NCBI GenBank assembly: GCA_030247885.1
Contig: JAPDRO010000027.1
Coordinates: 372,001 to 436,000, forward strand
Source: Taxawa tesnikishii (nom. ined.)
Lineage: Eukaryota; Ascomycota; Dothideomycetes; Dothideales
Length of the DNA: 64,000 bases
Direction: 5' to 3'
Below the pieces are notes generated by a model. It made no database searches and was not told the DNA's origin. It saw only the letters and a list, made by a program, of their open reading frames with translations. Positions 45,506-56,689 of this stretch are shown here, piece by piece; within the stretch, counting starts at the first letter, position 1, and the number at the start of each line of letters is the position of its first letter. Position numbers and translations under genes: made by a program.

Positions 45506-47962
45506 CTACAACTTAGCCTTCGGACTCTGACTGGCCTCTGCCTCGGCATACATCTCATCGAGCAAGTGACGGTACTTCTTCGCCGTTTGAGGTCTCTTGA
45601 GTTTTAGCCTGTTCTCAGCGTCAGCGCATCAGATCCCACACTCAGTAGCACTTCCCTCGATCCAGACCGCCATTCCAGCGCCAGTTGCGATCCTAAACTT
45701 GGGATTCGGAGAAGGGTGATAACCACTTACGTCGGCGTCAACAACTCATTCTCAATCGTGAACGGCTCCACCAACAACCTTGTACTCTTAACCCTCTCAT
45801 AAGAGTTGAATTTTGCTTTCTTGCCCACTCTTTCCAACTCCTTCAATACCGCTTTGCGGACCTTGGCCTCCTGCGCCGCCGCCTCGAGCGCCTTGATGTC
45901 CTTGTCGTCCACCTCCTTGCCCAACACCTTCCCACAGAACGCGGCGAACGCATCCGGCTGAATCCCAAAGATCGACACGAGGTGTGACTGGTGCGAGTCT
46001 CCGTGCACATACGCCTGCGCCAGCCAGTTCAACTGTCCCAGGTACACGTTCTCGATCCTCTCCGGAGACACATACTCGCCCTGCGCCAACTTGAGCACGT
46101 TCTTCCTGCGATCGATGATCTTGAACCGTCCCATCTCATCCACGCTACAGATGTCACCGGTACGGAACCAGCCATCCTCGGTAATGCTCTTCTTCGTCTC
46201 CTCCTCGTTCTTGAAATACTCCCTGAACCGATTCGCGCCCCGGATTAACAGCTCGCCGCGCGGGTGCGGCTTGTCCGTGCTCAGATACTCCATGTCCGGC
46301 ACGTCCATGAGACAGACCTCGTTACTCGGGGCCACCGCACCACAGTTCCCAGCGCTGAAATCGCCTTCCAACTGCGCGACGGAGCAGGCGTACGTCTCCG
46401 TCAGTCCGTACCCTTGCACGAACGTATTCGCGAACACAACGCGCAAGAATTGCTGCAGACTCGGATCGATAGGCGCGGATCCGCTGACCATCGCTCTTAC
46501 GCGCTCCAGCCCGAACGCAGCCGTGACCTTGCGCCCCCAGATCCGGTCCCACAGCGCATGCTTGTTCGTCGCCTTCCCGGCGTCGGCGTTCTGGAGTGCG
46601 GCCATCTTGCTCGACACAATGTGCCGGGACAGCGCACCCCTCACGCCGCTCTGCTGCACGGTGGCCGCCTTGATCGCTCCTCCAAACCGATTGTACAGCC
46701 GCGGAACGGAGATGAAAGAGGTGGGCCGCAGCAGTTTGAGGTCCTCGGTTAGGGCGGCGATGTCGCCGTGGAAGTAGCCAATCGAGGTCCCGGCCCAGAG
46801 CGCCGTGTGCTCCGTCACGCGCTCGTAGATGTGCGCGAGCGGGAGGTAGGAGCACATGACGTCGCCCGCGCGCTGCTGCATGAGTGTCAGAGACGACGAG
46901 GCGGCGGCGACGGCGTTGGCGTGCGTCAGCACCACGCCCTTGGGCGCTCCCGTCGTGCCTGACGTGTAGTTTATCGTGATGATATCCTCGGGCCGTGGCG
47001 CGTGATGTGGCTTGGGGCTCTTCTCACCCAGGGCCTCAACATCGTTGATATGATAGATGCTCACGCCCACGTCCGAGGCAAGCGCGTTGAGGATATCCGC
47101 CTTGGACGTGCCCGGCAGCTCGCCCCCGTCGTCAGCGGGTCCATACTCACGATAATCTTGAGCGTCGGACACCTGGGCGCCAATTTCAAGAGCGTCGGGA
47201 TATGTGCTAGGCTCGTACACACCGCGGCCAGACCGGCATGGTTGATGATATACTCGGTCGTGTCCGGCCCCAGCGTGTCGTAGATCGACACCGAGAAAAG
47301 TGACTGCGACATGCATCCCAAATCTACAATCTGCCACTCCGGCCGGTTTTGGCACCACAGCCCTACGCCGTACTGAGAGCCCGTGATGGAGAGGTTTTGG
47401 TGCAAGGAAACGAGCCCGATCCCAAAGTTTGTCCGTCGCGCTGCCACTTCCGCGTACGTCTCCCAAATGTAGGGTCCCCAGGTCTTGGTCGCGGGGTCGT
47501 AGGGCCGATGGCCTAGGCATCGTGCACCTGGGACGCGTTTGACTGTCGTGATCGTCAGCCAATGTTCTACCATCTTACTGTCCTGCCCCATATCGAACAG
47601 TTATGCAGACATACCGGTATCCTCGAAGATCTCGTGCGCCGTACCAATCTACATAAACAAGTGTTAGCCTCCGCAGCGCCTCGAACCAACCATCCACCAG
47701 CAGCGCAGAGTGCGCTAGTTGCATTGCAATTGCACGCGCGAGCCCAGGCGCACAGTAGAGGCGTGCACGGAAGTCGTACGCAAAGGAATATCCCATCTCA
47801 CCTTCGGATCAAGCGTCTCCAATATTCCATCCGCAAACCTCCAGTGTCTGTATATCTTACTTCTGCCAGACTGTTCGCTGCCGTCTACGGCGACGCTGTA
47901 GGGAGTGCCGGGGGTGGGGGTGCTTGCAATTCTGTTGCACGATCTAAAGCTAGGGAGGACAT
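45506..47962 (-). CDS. Long-chain fatty-acyl-CoA synthetase, peroxisomal (PTS1); two apparent 1-base losses
   Basis: Exons: 47962-47802, a 34-bp exon 47648-47615, 47542-45731 and 45608-45506. It begins MSSLALDRATELQAPPPP, then GTPYSVAVDG and SKIYRHWRFADGILETLDPK. Landmarks: FEDTVKRVPGARCLGHRPYD, GLWCQNRPEWQIVDLGCMSQ, ITINYTSGTTGAPKGVVLTH (P-loop), SYLPLAHIYERV, YGLTETYACSVAQ and the FACS box WFRTGDICSVDEMGRFKIIDRRKNV (first part). It ends LKLKRPQTAKKYRHLLDEMY...AKL, a PTS1 tripeptide. It activates long-chain fatty acids to CoA esters; with PTS1 it probably feeds peroxisomal beta-oxidation, like A. nidulans FaaB. The frame needs one base at the G/C run 47910-47914 and one at 47137-47139 (between SMDP and DDGGELPG). 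Confidence 0.93.
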
Positions 47963-49154
47963 CCTGGGTGATGTTTGCTTGAAACTAAGGTTGTTTGCTT
48001 GGGTTTAAGGTCGTTTGGGTCGTTTGGGCCGTTTGCTGCGGATGGCGATGTAAGGTTGCAGGACGTATGATGCGGGATGCGGGTTGCCGAAGTGGGTAGG
48101 GTTAGAGCTTGTACAAGTGCTTGATAGGCGATATTGGCGAAATGATATAGATATCTGTGTATGATGAGGATTGAAGGTCTCTTGTAGGCTGCTAATGGTC
48201 GACTAGGACTCGGGACGATCCCCGGTCAGCTGGAACCCATCTAGATAACCAGGTGTGATCCGAATCGCTGTACTTACCAGGCGAAACAAAGGGGATGGAT
48301 CTATGCAATGCGTGCCCAGCTGTTCTCTCTATGCTTTCTTTCTATTCTTATCGCTTCGCGACGGACGTGGCGGACCAGTTGTATCACAGAGATGGATGCG
48401 AGCAAGGAGGTAGGAAGAGCAATAGCGACACCAGGAGGGACACGACGAGGAGTAGCCAGACGGGCTGAGGTCAGATGAATGGAGGGTCGGTTTCGTAGCA
48501 CTTCACAAGACACCGAGGTTCAGTTGATCTTGGCAACGATATCATCATCTGCCACCAGGCCACCAAGCCATCGCCGACACCGACACTAGTATAATATCCA
48601 TTACGGGCGTAATCTCGACCGAACCGACTGCAGTTCGTGTTGCAACCCAGATAGACTACTACAGATGCACACACTTCCGTACCTTGACCTTTGCTCGGGA
48701 AAGATCGAGATCCTCATGATTGCAATTGCAACATCTTGCATCCACTATACCCACCACACCCATCATGTTGGCTCGAGTCAAGTGCAGCATGTCAGATCTC
48801 CACGTGTTCCTGCCGCTGCACGGCCCCCAGCCGGTAGTTGCGTTGCATAGCCGCATCTCCATCCGCGTCCGCACCCACATCCGCGAATCAAAACTTTATC
48901 CACATCCGCAGATATATTGATACATTGGTACACAGACACAACATCCGTGTATACAACCGGGTGCGAGCGACATGCGCGCGAGGCCCCGTTCCAATCATCC
49001 CAATCAAGCTCAAGGAACGCCGCGCTGAGCTGTGTGCTCGATTGCAACAGATGCTCCGACAGTGCAAGCCTCCCTTCATACTCAAGAGCCGCCATCTCTT
49101 GACGCCAACAAGTCACAGATGGCCGAAGCAGATCGAAACTCATCCAAACCTCTT
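47963..49154. other. Intergenic, 1.2 kb, no gene seen
   Basis: Promoter side of the acyl-CoA synthetase gene, with recurring GTTTG words at 47978-48035. No CCTCGG hexamer was found here. ORFs at 48778-49227 overlap on both strands without motifs. Confidence 0.4.
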
Positions 49155-50504
49155 TCACTCCTTCCCCGATTCCTTAACGCGGACCGCCGGGTCACGTCCC
49201 CTTCGCCACGCCTCATCGCGAAGCTGATTCAGCTCCTCCCTCTCCCGCTCAATCGTTTCCACCAACCATTCCTTCCGCCCCGGCTTTAAACGCTCCAGTT
49301 CCGCCTCTTCCCCGGCATCTTGTTTCCTTTCCCATTCCCCTTCTCCTTCCCCTGCGCCCACCACCCCTTCTTCCTCTCCTTCGCCTGCCCACCCAGCTCC
49401 TCGTCAGCCAATCGTTCCAATTGCTCGGTCCTGCGTAACTCATACTCCCGCTCCCTAACCCTCCACCTCTTCTCAAACCACCCCTCGAACTCCATCTCTC
49501 CGCCAAAACAGATCCCGTACCCGGAACAGTAGCAGCCCCGCATACTCGGACAGTCCACCGTTCTTCCAGTGAACAAATAATGCCAGAGATACTCCCACAC
49601 CCGCCCACTCAAATAATCACTCAACTCCGTTCTTAGCAACCAGTCCCGGAAATAAACGTACCGGGCCAAGGGAATCGCCTGGATGCGCTCCCGACTCAAT
49701 GCGAACTGCCCGCAGCAGGGTTGAGACAGGATCTTCGGCACCGGGTCCAGGGGAAAGAGTTCCTTGAACGCGGCCGCCATGAGCGGTTCCTCCGCCTTAT
49801 CCAGCGCAACCCTCCCCATCTCGGAAGTGCGCGACCCGGACACAGTGTCAGGCACAGCGGGATCGAGCGGGTGTAACCAATCGGGACACCCGGGATCCCA
49901 AGCGCAGCGCAAATTGAAGTAGCCCCGCCGCACCACGTGCGAGGGATCCAGATCTAAGAGCATCCATGCCGCGTCGTTGTTTTGGAGTTCGTTGTTGTGC
50001 CAAGCGAAGCGGTGCGCGTGCATGAAGATGGAGATGTCGGCAAGGTTGGGATAATGATCGATGATATATGTCAAATATACCATGACTTCATGTCCTTTAT
50101 TCTTCTTTACTTCCAACCCTAACCCTTCTCCCCTTTTTTGATCTACAACGTACTCCGCTACCTCCATGTTTCCCTCGGGGGTATGAGCGAGCCTAGATAG
50201 GAGCGGATCCATGTCGTGTTCTCAGCCCGAGTGCGCGCGATCACCAGCGTGCGGGTATAATTCTCCCCTGGCGGCTTTGGCGTCCCGGGCGGGAACAATG
50301 ACTTCTGGTGCAGATCTGGTGTTGGCCGGTTGTTCCTAAGATCAGGCAAGATGTGTTCACCCGAAGCTATTTCCTGCGCGCTGGGACCTTTGGGGAGCGC
50401 CATTGTGTGGGAATGAAGTGAATTTTAGCGGAGCGTTGAAAGCTCACAATGAGCACAGTGATGAGGATTGCGGTTACAAGAATTAGGCGCCGTCGAATGA
50501 ACAT
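49155..50504 (-). CDS. DUF3431 type II membrane protein; three apparent 1-base losses
   Basis: The start at ATG 50504 gives a signal-anchor MFIRRRLILVTAILITVLIV, typical of Golgi-type enzymes. The DUF3431 core follows: YTRTLVIARTRAENTTW, VAEYVVDQK, NKGHEVMVYLTYIIDHYPNL, ISIFMHAHRFAWHNN, YFNLRCAWDPGCPDW, SQPCCGQFALSRERI and RVWEYLWHYLFTGRTVDCPS, with conserved Cys pairs. A long charged C-terminal helix (QLERLADEELGGQAKERKKG; then EEAELERLKPGRKEW) ends at TGA 49155. The family is fungal and uncharacterised; its HAHR motif and short CxxG-like loops suggest a glycosyltransferase-like fold, which is inference. The frame is broken at runs 50392-50395, 50177-50181 and 49310-49313, each restored by one base. 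The N-terminal anchor and C-terminal helix are lost if the frame at face value is used. Confidence 0.78.
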
Positions 50505-51722
50505 AACCCCCGTCGTGGTATCGTGCGCTCAGCTGCCTTCGCTTGTCAAAGTCTTTCGCATAGATCGTGCCGGTAGCGGATTGAATGTTTGCATGTCAAG
50601 ATGAAGGTGCTGCGAGATCGCGGTGTCAGGAGTTCAGGGAGGTCCCGACAGCGTAGGAGGTGGAGCGGACGAAAGGGATGATAGTGGGAGAAGGAGAGAA
50701 CTGATAGTCGGAGCGATCTGCCCGCAAACAATATCGAGACTCTGTAAAGGCATTGTTGAGGATAGATAAATCCGCGTTCGACAGCGAGGTTCGGGATTGA
50801 AGCGGGAGAGCGGGAGATCTGCGATCAAGGTGGACCCTGGAATTTGACTGCGAAGTGGTTATCTCGAATGTGTCAGACTCCCTCTCCCTTTCACACATCA
50901 TGTGCGAGTACGTTTTTGCACTCTTGTCATGGGTGTTGCGTCCTCTCTACACATGAGTATACCACCTCTTCTTCGCGCGCGTTTTGGACGACGGAATCAC
51001 GCTAGCATCAAATATAGGCACATACTCCAGACATCCGCAACACTTGAGAATTACGACGCGTGCTCGTAAAACTTCTCAACCTCCGATTGAGGTTACACCG
51101 AAATCTTACCACGCCACTGTCCTGTCGTTGTTGTGGTATCTGATTCAGAGAGCTCCAACAACCAGAAGTCCACCTCTTGTACAGATCCGGTCTTCCAGGT
51201 TAGGGTTAACTCACGGCCAGATATGACGTTTTCTTCTCCTCCCTGCACCGCGCACCTCGATGCAAAGCTCGTCGATTGTTCCCAGGCACAGGACGGTCTG
51301 AAACACTCAGTCATTACTCGGGATATTCGAAGCATAGCCAGGAACCCTACTGCAACAGCGGGCGATATTACCCAATCGTCAGCAAAATCCAGGCATGGGA
51401 AGGCTATCTCAACGACAGCAAAGCTGGAAGGTTTGTGATGGCGCCGTACTTTCGGAGAGCTCGGGATCCACGACAGCGGGCTCATAGTTAGCATCGAAGG
51501 TAATGCTATACGTCGACCCTGTGACGCGTGGTACGGCAGGACAGTCGAGAGTCCCTCCGATGTCCGCTCTGTACGACACGTAGCAATGCACGAGCAGCTG
51601 TCTCTTGCCTTTCCTAATTTGTCACTCCTCTGCTTTTTGGACTTCTTGTTGCATGCATGTCTAGTTGGTCTTTCTCTTCCCAGCACTAACAGCACCGCTC
51701 TCTTCGTGAGCCTTTCTAGCGA
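50505..51722. other. 1.2-kb region with possible remnants of a secreted-protein gene (minus strand)
   Basis: On the minus strand two stretches look protein-like: DIGGTLDCPAVPRVTGSTYS and ITFDANYEPAVVDPELSES (about 51580-51440), then NVISGRELTLTWKTGSVQEV with DFWLLELSESDTTTT (about 51225-51120). The second recalls the N-terminal Kre9/Knh1-like domain of fungal cell-wall proteins (LTLTW...V..VDFWLLEL). They are in different frames, so this could be a split or decayed gene. No start or end could be fixed. Confidence 0.25.
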
Positions 51723-54700
51723 AATGGTGAAAAGTGAGCGGGAGTGGAAGGTCAAGGTTCGCGACCATCCTGGATCTTGGGTCGATGACATCTTCAATGA
51801 GCCTGACTGGAAGTACATTCATGAACATCACGTCGGAGCTCTCAACCGTGACAGCCGCAGGGCAGGCCATACTCATGCCGGAGATGATCCTTACGAGCAC
51901 GATGACCCAGTCGATATGGCAAGAGACGAGGGGCAGTAAAGCATCAAGACCCGAACAAGAAACAGAGAAAGGACAACTTTTCAACATTAGGGACATCCTC
52001 AAGGCAATTCCGGACTTCCATCTACGCCACCCAAAAGATCGCAGCCTGGGTTGGCGATATGTCTTGGACACGAGGGAAAACTGAGTGAAGAACGAGGAGG
52101 ATTGGCCTGCAAACGGCGAGAAGAGAAGAGAAGGAAGGAAGGAAGGAAGGAAGGAAGGAAGAGGAGCAAAACAAGAAGGAAGAGAGAGAACGAAAAGAAG
52201 CGGATGAAGCAGTCTGGTGGTGACAAGGACAAGGATGAACAACGGAAGGGTAATCAAGATCCCCGGCCGGAGCATGAGATGAACGAACGTGGCGGCGGAA
52301 ATAAACACCACGACGCGCGCCCCACTGGTGGAGACCAAAAGCAAGACACCGATAGGAAGGCTGAGGACGACAAGTCTGAGGAGGGTAAGCTGAGGGAGAA
52401 ATATATTCCTCAGGAAGTCTCTTTGTTGCGGATGTTGGAGCATGAGAAATGCTACATTAATAACCTTGCGCAAAGCGACGGAAAATATGTTGCACCCAAA
52501 CAGGGCGAATCGACGATATCTATTGACAAGGCCGGCCAGTTCACACCAGCCAACTGGATTCCACATTCTGCTGATCTCATTCGACCAACGCGCAAGCCGA
52601 TCTCACACTGTTGTTCGATGCAGGCTTCATCACACCCAATGATATCTTTTATGTGCGGAGTCACGGAGCAGTCCCTCGAATCCTATGGGAGGAGCATAAA
52701 CTTGACATCCAACACGGAAAGGGGTTTTCTCTATGCGAGACATCAAGAACTTTGACTGGGTCAATATCGCGGTAGCGATGGCCTGCTCGAGCAACCGACA
52801 TAAAGAGCTCAACATGATCAAGAAATCCAAGGGCTACAACTGGGGTGCTAGAGCTGTGAGCTGCGCTTTCTGAAAGGGTCCTTTGCTTCGTAACGTGCTG
52901 CTGGTCGCTGGTGTGCACGAAGACATGCTCAAGGAAAAGGATTACGAGTCAAGACGTTATTGGGTTCACTCTAAAGGAGCAGATACTCCTAACGACCAAC
53001 ATTACCCAACTTCAATCCCACTTCAGTATGTCATGGACCCTACAAGCAACATCATTCTGGCATATGAGATGAACGATGTTCCGCTGCCTCCTGTTCGCGG
53101 CTATCCCCTCAGGCTGATAGTGCCAGGATACATAGGAGGACGCAGCGTTGAATGGCTGAGGAGGATATGAGTCGACGACAAGAAAACCGATTCGTACTAG
53201 CACTTCAACGACACTCGGACCCTGCCTTCTTTCGTGACTGAGATGGACGGCGACCTCGCCAAAGCTATGCAACGTCATCCGGACACCGCATGTTACGAGC
53301 AGAACTTGAATTTCGTCATTGTCAAACCAGCTCAAGGTGAGCGTATTCCTTTGTCAGATGCAAAAAGACCTATAGAATCGAGGGTTTTGCGTAGGACGAT
53401 GGTGGTCACGAAGTCCAAAAAGTCGAGACATCGCTGGACGGAGGCGAAAGCTGGCTTTATTGTTGTCACAGGTTCCCGGATCGACTAATAAGACATAGCG
53501 AAAAATTCTGGACGTGGGTCTCCTCGTAAATAGATGTTGAGATCCTACACCTTCTGTCTGCTCCCAGCATAACGGTCAGATGTTTCAATGTCTTCAAGAA
53601 TACACAGCCGAAGACACCGTCATGGAACCTCATGGGTAAGTGGCACTAGCTTTTCGCTGCGCATACGCCGCCCTAACGGCCAAGCAGGCACCACGAACAA
53701 CAGCTGGTATCAGCTGCACACTGAGCCAACAATTGATCCCAAGACGAAATCACCTTGCCTACTGTTCAGGCACCCCGTAGAACCCGGCAATGCATCAGAA
53801 GGCTGGATGCAACCATCGTGGGTAAACAAGATCCAGCAGGTTAAACAGGAAGCGGGCACAACCTCGAAGCAATCCACAAAGGACGAAATCGAGAAGCATG
53901 ACAACGAGAGCGATTGCTGGATTGTAGTGGATGGCAGGGTATATGATGCTACAAGCGTACTGAGCTGGCGACCTGGAGGTGCAGCTGCTGTTCTGGGCCA
54001 CGCTGTAAAGTCCACTACGAGACCACCGCTGAATTCTCGGGCATACACGATGCGTTTGCATACGCAGAATTGGAAGGTGAGTTCGTTTCCGGATCACACA
54101 TCAAGAGATGCTAAGTCCGTAAGAATGCATCCTTGGTGTAGTTACCGACAAGACAAAACCAAGCAAAGTCAGAAAGCACAAGCGAAGGAGGCGACCGACT
54201 GCACCTCAACACGACAAAGGCATCGTTCTACAAAAGCACCGGTGGGTGCCCTGCAAGCTGAAGAATCGCAACTCCATTTCCGATGACAACACCGCCTATA
54301 CTTTCGAGCTTCCTGACGGCAGCAAAAGCTCGAACTTAACGCCCGTCAGCATATCCAGTGTGGCTTCCATCTGAGAGATCGAATGGTCGTTAGGCCGTAC
54401 ACACCGACGCGACCGCTGCTACCCGCAAACAATGAAGATGACTCAGCCTGTGACAATCTCCTGGACAACGATGCAGACGCTCTGCGCGACGGCGTCGGCT
54501 CCTTCGACCTTACCGTGAAAACGTACTTTCTCAGCAAGTCCCAACCGGGTGGCACTCTGTCCAACATCCTCGACTGCATGCCTATCGGCGAAGGGATTGA
54601 GATCCGCGGCCCGAGCGGCGGTATTATCTACCGCGGCCATGGCACCTTCTCAATCGAGGGCACCAAGCGCTCCTTCAGCCGCATCAGCCTCGTCCTCGGC

Positions 54701-55069
54701 GGCTCAGGCCTCACACCAGGTTACTCGCTGATCGCGCGAGCTCTCCTGACCAAGGACGACTCGACCCTCCTTCGCGTCATCGACGCCAATAATTCCGAGG
54801 ACGACATTCTCCTCCGCGACGAACTCGGCTATCTTGAGAACCGCTACTAGAATAGGTTTAAGATCGTCCACGTCATGTCCGGCCCAAGCGATGACTGGAA
54901 GGGCAAGAAAGGCTAAGTCAAAGACAACGTTATCAAAGATGCGTTGTTCGAGGCCGCGGACGACAGTGTGCTGTTCTTGTGTGGGCCGCCTGTTATGAGT
55001 CAGAATGCCGTATTGCCTGCGATCAAGGAATGAGGTTATAAGGAGCATGAGAATTGCTTCGGATTCTAA
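51723..55069 (+). pseudogene. Nitrate reductase (NADPH, niaD-type) pseudogene, all domains present
   Basis: Full-length assimilatory nitrate reductase is traceable in order but in many frames. N-terminal WKVKVRDHPGSWVDDIFNEPDW and HTHAGDDPYEHDDPVDMA are followed by SLGWRYVL. The Mo-pterin domain shows FTPANWIPHSADLIR, VMDPTSNIILAYEMNDVPL, PLRLIVPGYIGGRSVEWL and HPDTACYEQNLNFVIVKPAQ. The hinge is PCLLFRHPVEPGNASEGWMQP. Cytochrome b5 is EKHDNESDCWIVVDGRVYDA with LSWRPGGAAAVLGHA, where the first heme-ligand His of HPGG is Arg. The FAD domain is RPYTPTRPLLPA, DLTVKTYFLSKSQPGGTLS and LVLGGSGLTPGYSLIA, and the NADPH end is LFLCGPPVMSQ. Stops, frame changes of various sizes and a GGAA microsatellite (52135-52160) interrupt it. 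A conserved b5-FAD intron (54075-54140) is still visible. Substitutions at key residues argue for true decay. Confidence 0.88.
52133..52161 (+). repeat. (GGAA)n microsatellite in the nitrate reductase pseudogene
   Basis: About seven tandem GGAA/AAGG units lie in the variable linker of the nitrate reductase relic. The flanking purine-rich sequence suggests expansion after loss of function. Confidence 0.85.
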
Positions 55070-55598
55070 GCAGAGCGATTTCATGAAGAGTGAAAAAGTC
55101 CGGTGCTTTAGACACTATGAAGATATTATGCGTTGTTCAGTTGATATCATCAAAATTGAATGAACAGGCATTTCTTTGAGGGGAGGAGCGGGGCTTTGCC
55201 TTTCCACATCTCCGATGCATGAAGCAAGCCACTGACGGTGCCTGAACTTCTGAACAGCACATCCCCTCACATATCACACCTGCACCCCGCAAACTCAATG
55301 CGGTCCTTGCCGTTCAGCCCCAGGCACACGACGATGCAGTCAAGATCAGATTGCAAGTTCACGTCATCCGACAGCGCGCCTCTGCGACCAAGAAGAGGCG
55401 CAATGCAGATGAGATCATTGCCAACGGAGAGATTGAGCAAGCAGTACGCGTCTCCCTCGGCCGATTCCTCAGTGGAGGTATAAATGCACAATGCGCCTGT
55501 GATGACGGATTTGCATTTGCTCAAGACTCCCGTCGATCTGAATAGCAAAAGCGAGTGTTGACCTGGGCTTCCACTTTCGGTTTTCGGTACTGGACATC
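55070..55598. other. Spacer, 0.53 kb, no gene called
   Basis: A minus-strand ORF at 55548-55267 (94 codons, ending EFAGCRCDM) looks moderately protein-like but matches no family I know. The rest is the presumed promoter of the next gene. Confidence 0.35.
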
Positions 55599-56204
55599 AT
55601 GAAGCTCTTTTCCTTCTCCTTCGCCGCCGGCTTGGTGGCTGCAACAGCGGCGCAGATGGTTAACCGCACAGCGACGAATGGCTGGGGCTCGACGCCCTCG
55701 CAGCGCCACTACATCAACGCTACTCAGGCCATGACGGTCATCAACGCTGCGATTCAATACTCGAGGTCCTCTGCTTCCTGTGCCCCTTGCCTTCGTGAAG
55801 TCGTCTGACTCTCATTCCAGCGTTCCGAACGACATCGCCGTCCTCGATCCCTCCTCCCAACTCGTCGCTTTCTTGCGTATGGACAACGCATTTCTCGGCT
55901 CGGTCGACATCAGCATCAAAAAGCGCGCACAGTAACCTACTTCAACGGCTTGTTCCCCTCCTACGGGTTGCAAAATCGTTCCCAGCCCGGTGGCGATGTA
56001 TTCGGTATCGAGCAGACCAACGGTGGACTTGTCGTTTTTGGCGGTGGACAGCCGATCTATGACGCTGAGGGCTACTTCATCGGTGCGGTTGGTATCAGTG
56101 GAGGGTCGGTGGAGCAAGACGTCGAGACCAGTGTCAAGGCCGCGCAGAGTATTGGGACCACGTTGGTCGATTATGTGTACCCCGAGGGTGGGGTTGTGCA
56201 GTGA
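55599..56204 (+). CDS. Secreted GlcG/HbpS-like (DUF336, heme-degrading-like) protein; one apparent 1-base loss
   Basis: A signal peptide MKLFSFSFAAGLVAATAAQ precedes the mature chain. Exon 1 is 55599-55765; a 55-bp intron has a weak donor GTCCTC, branch CTGACTC and acceptor CCAG (55820); exon 2 is 55821-56204. The Haem_degrading/GlcG fold is seen as NATQAMTVINAAIQYS, NDIAVLDPSSQLVAFLRMD, SVDISIKKARTVTYFNG, GIEQTNGGLVVFGGGQPIYD and YFIGAVGISGGSVEQDV. Family members bind heme or cobalamin-like ligands, and bacterial HbpS is secreted; fungal roles are unknown. The frame needs one A in the run 55918-55922. It is the only live-looking gene between two relics. Confidence 0.8.
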
Positions 56205-56689
56205 GCCGAGCCCGGAGGGCGGAGCAGTTGTAGGGGTTTGTAGAAGTGTTCCATTAGGCCAGATATCAGCATGTACATATTATACCAGTATTCCATAATG
56301 TCGCAAAAGAAGAGAAAGCGTCGATACGGATGCCGCGAAGGGCGAGGGTCGTTTAAGCTATAGCGTAGAGGGCGATCGTCTAGCACGAGAACTGGGGAAA
56401 GCACGGAGGATATTATTAAGCATACCCTAAGTTCTTAGCCGCCCCGCCTTCCAGGCGCTCTCGATTGGCTATTGTTCAGCTGTTGTCGCTGCAGGATGCG
56501 TGGCTGAGCAATTGACGCCTAGGAACGAACCCAGCCATCTAGGCTTCCTCATATATGCCTCTGGTCGGGGTCCAGACATCTGCATTAAGAAGAAGCAAAG
56601 CTTGGCTACCCAAGAGAATGGGTTCTCAACCTGGAGCTCAGCCGGCCGCCAGACAGCCGCCCGGACAAGACATCTTTACGACCCCCAAC
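56205..56689. other. Spacer, 0.49 kb
   Basis: 3' side of the secreted gene and 5' side of the HET relic. Two overlapping plus-strand ORFs (56500-56694, 56555-56788) may contain the worn N-terminus of the HET gene, but no motif proves it. Confidence 0.35.

Noticed and set aside
47117-47166. 50-bp intron with GTGAGT donor and AAG acceptor in the acyl-CoA synthetase
   Set aside because: It would keep frame, but it removes SMDP...DDGGELPGTSK, which as I recall is conserved in fungal acyl-CoA synthetases; a one-base loss at 47137-47139 explains the data better.
51661-52566. 301-codon minus-strand ORF
   Set aside because: Antisense to the nitrate reductase relic; it has Leu/Phe-rich tracts from the GGAA repeat and no motif.
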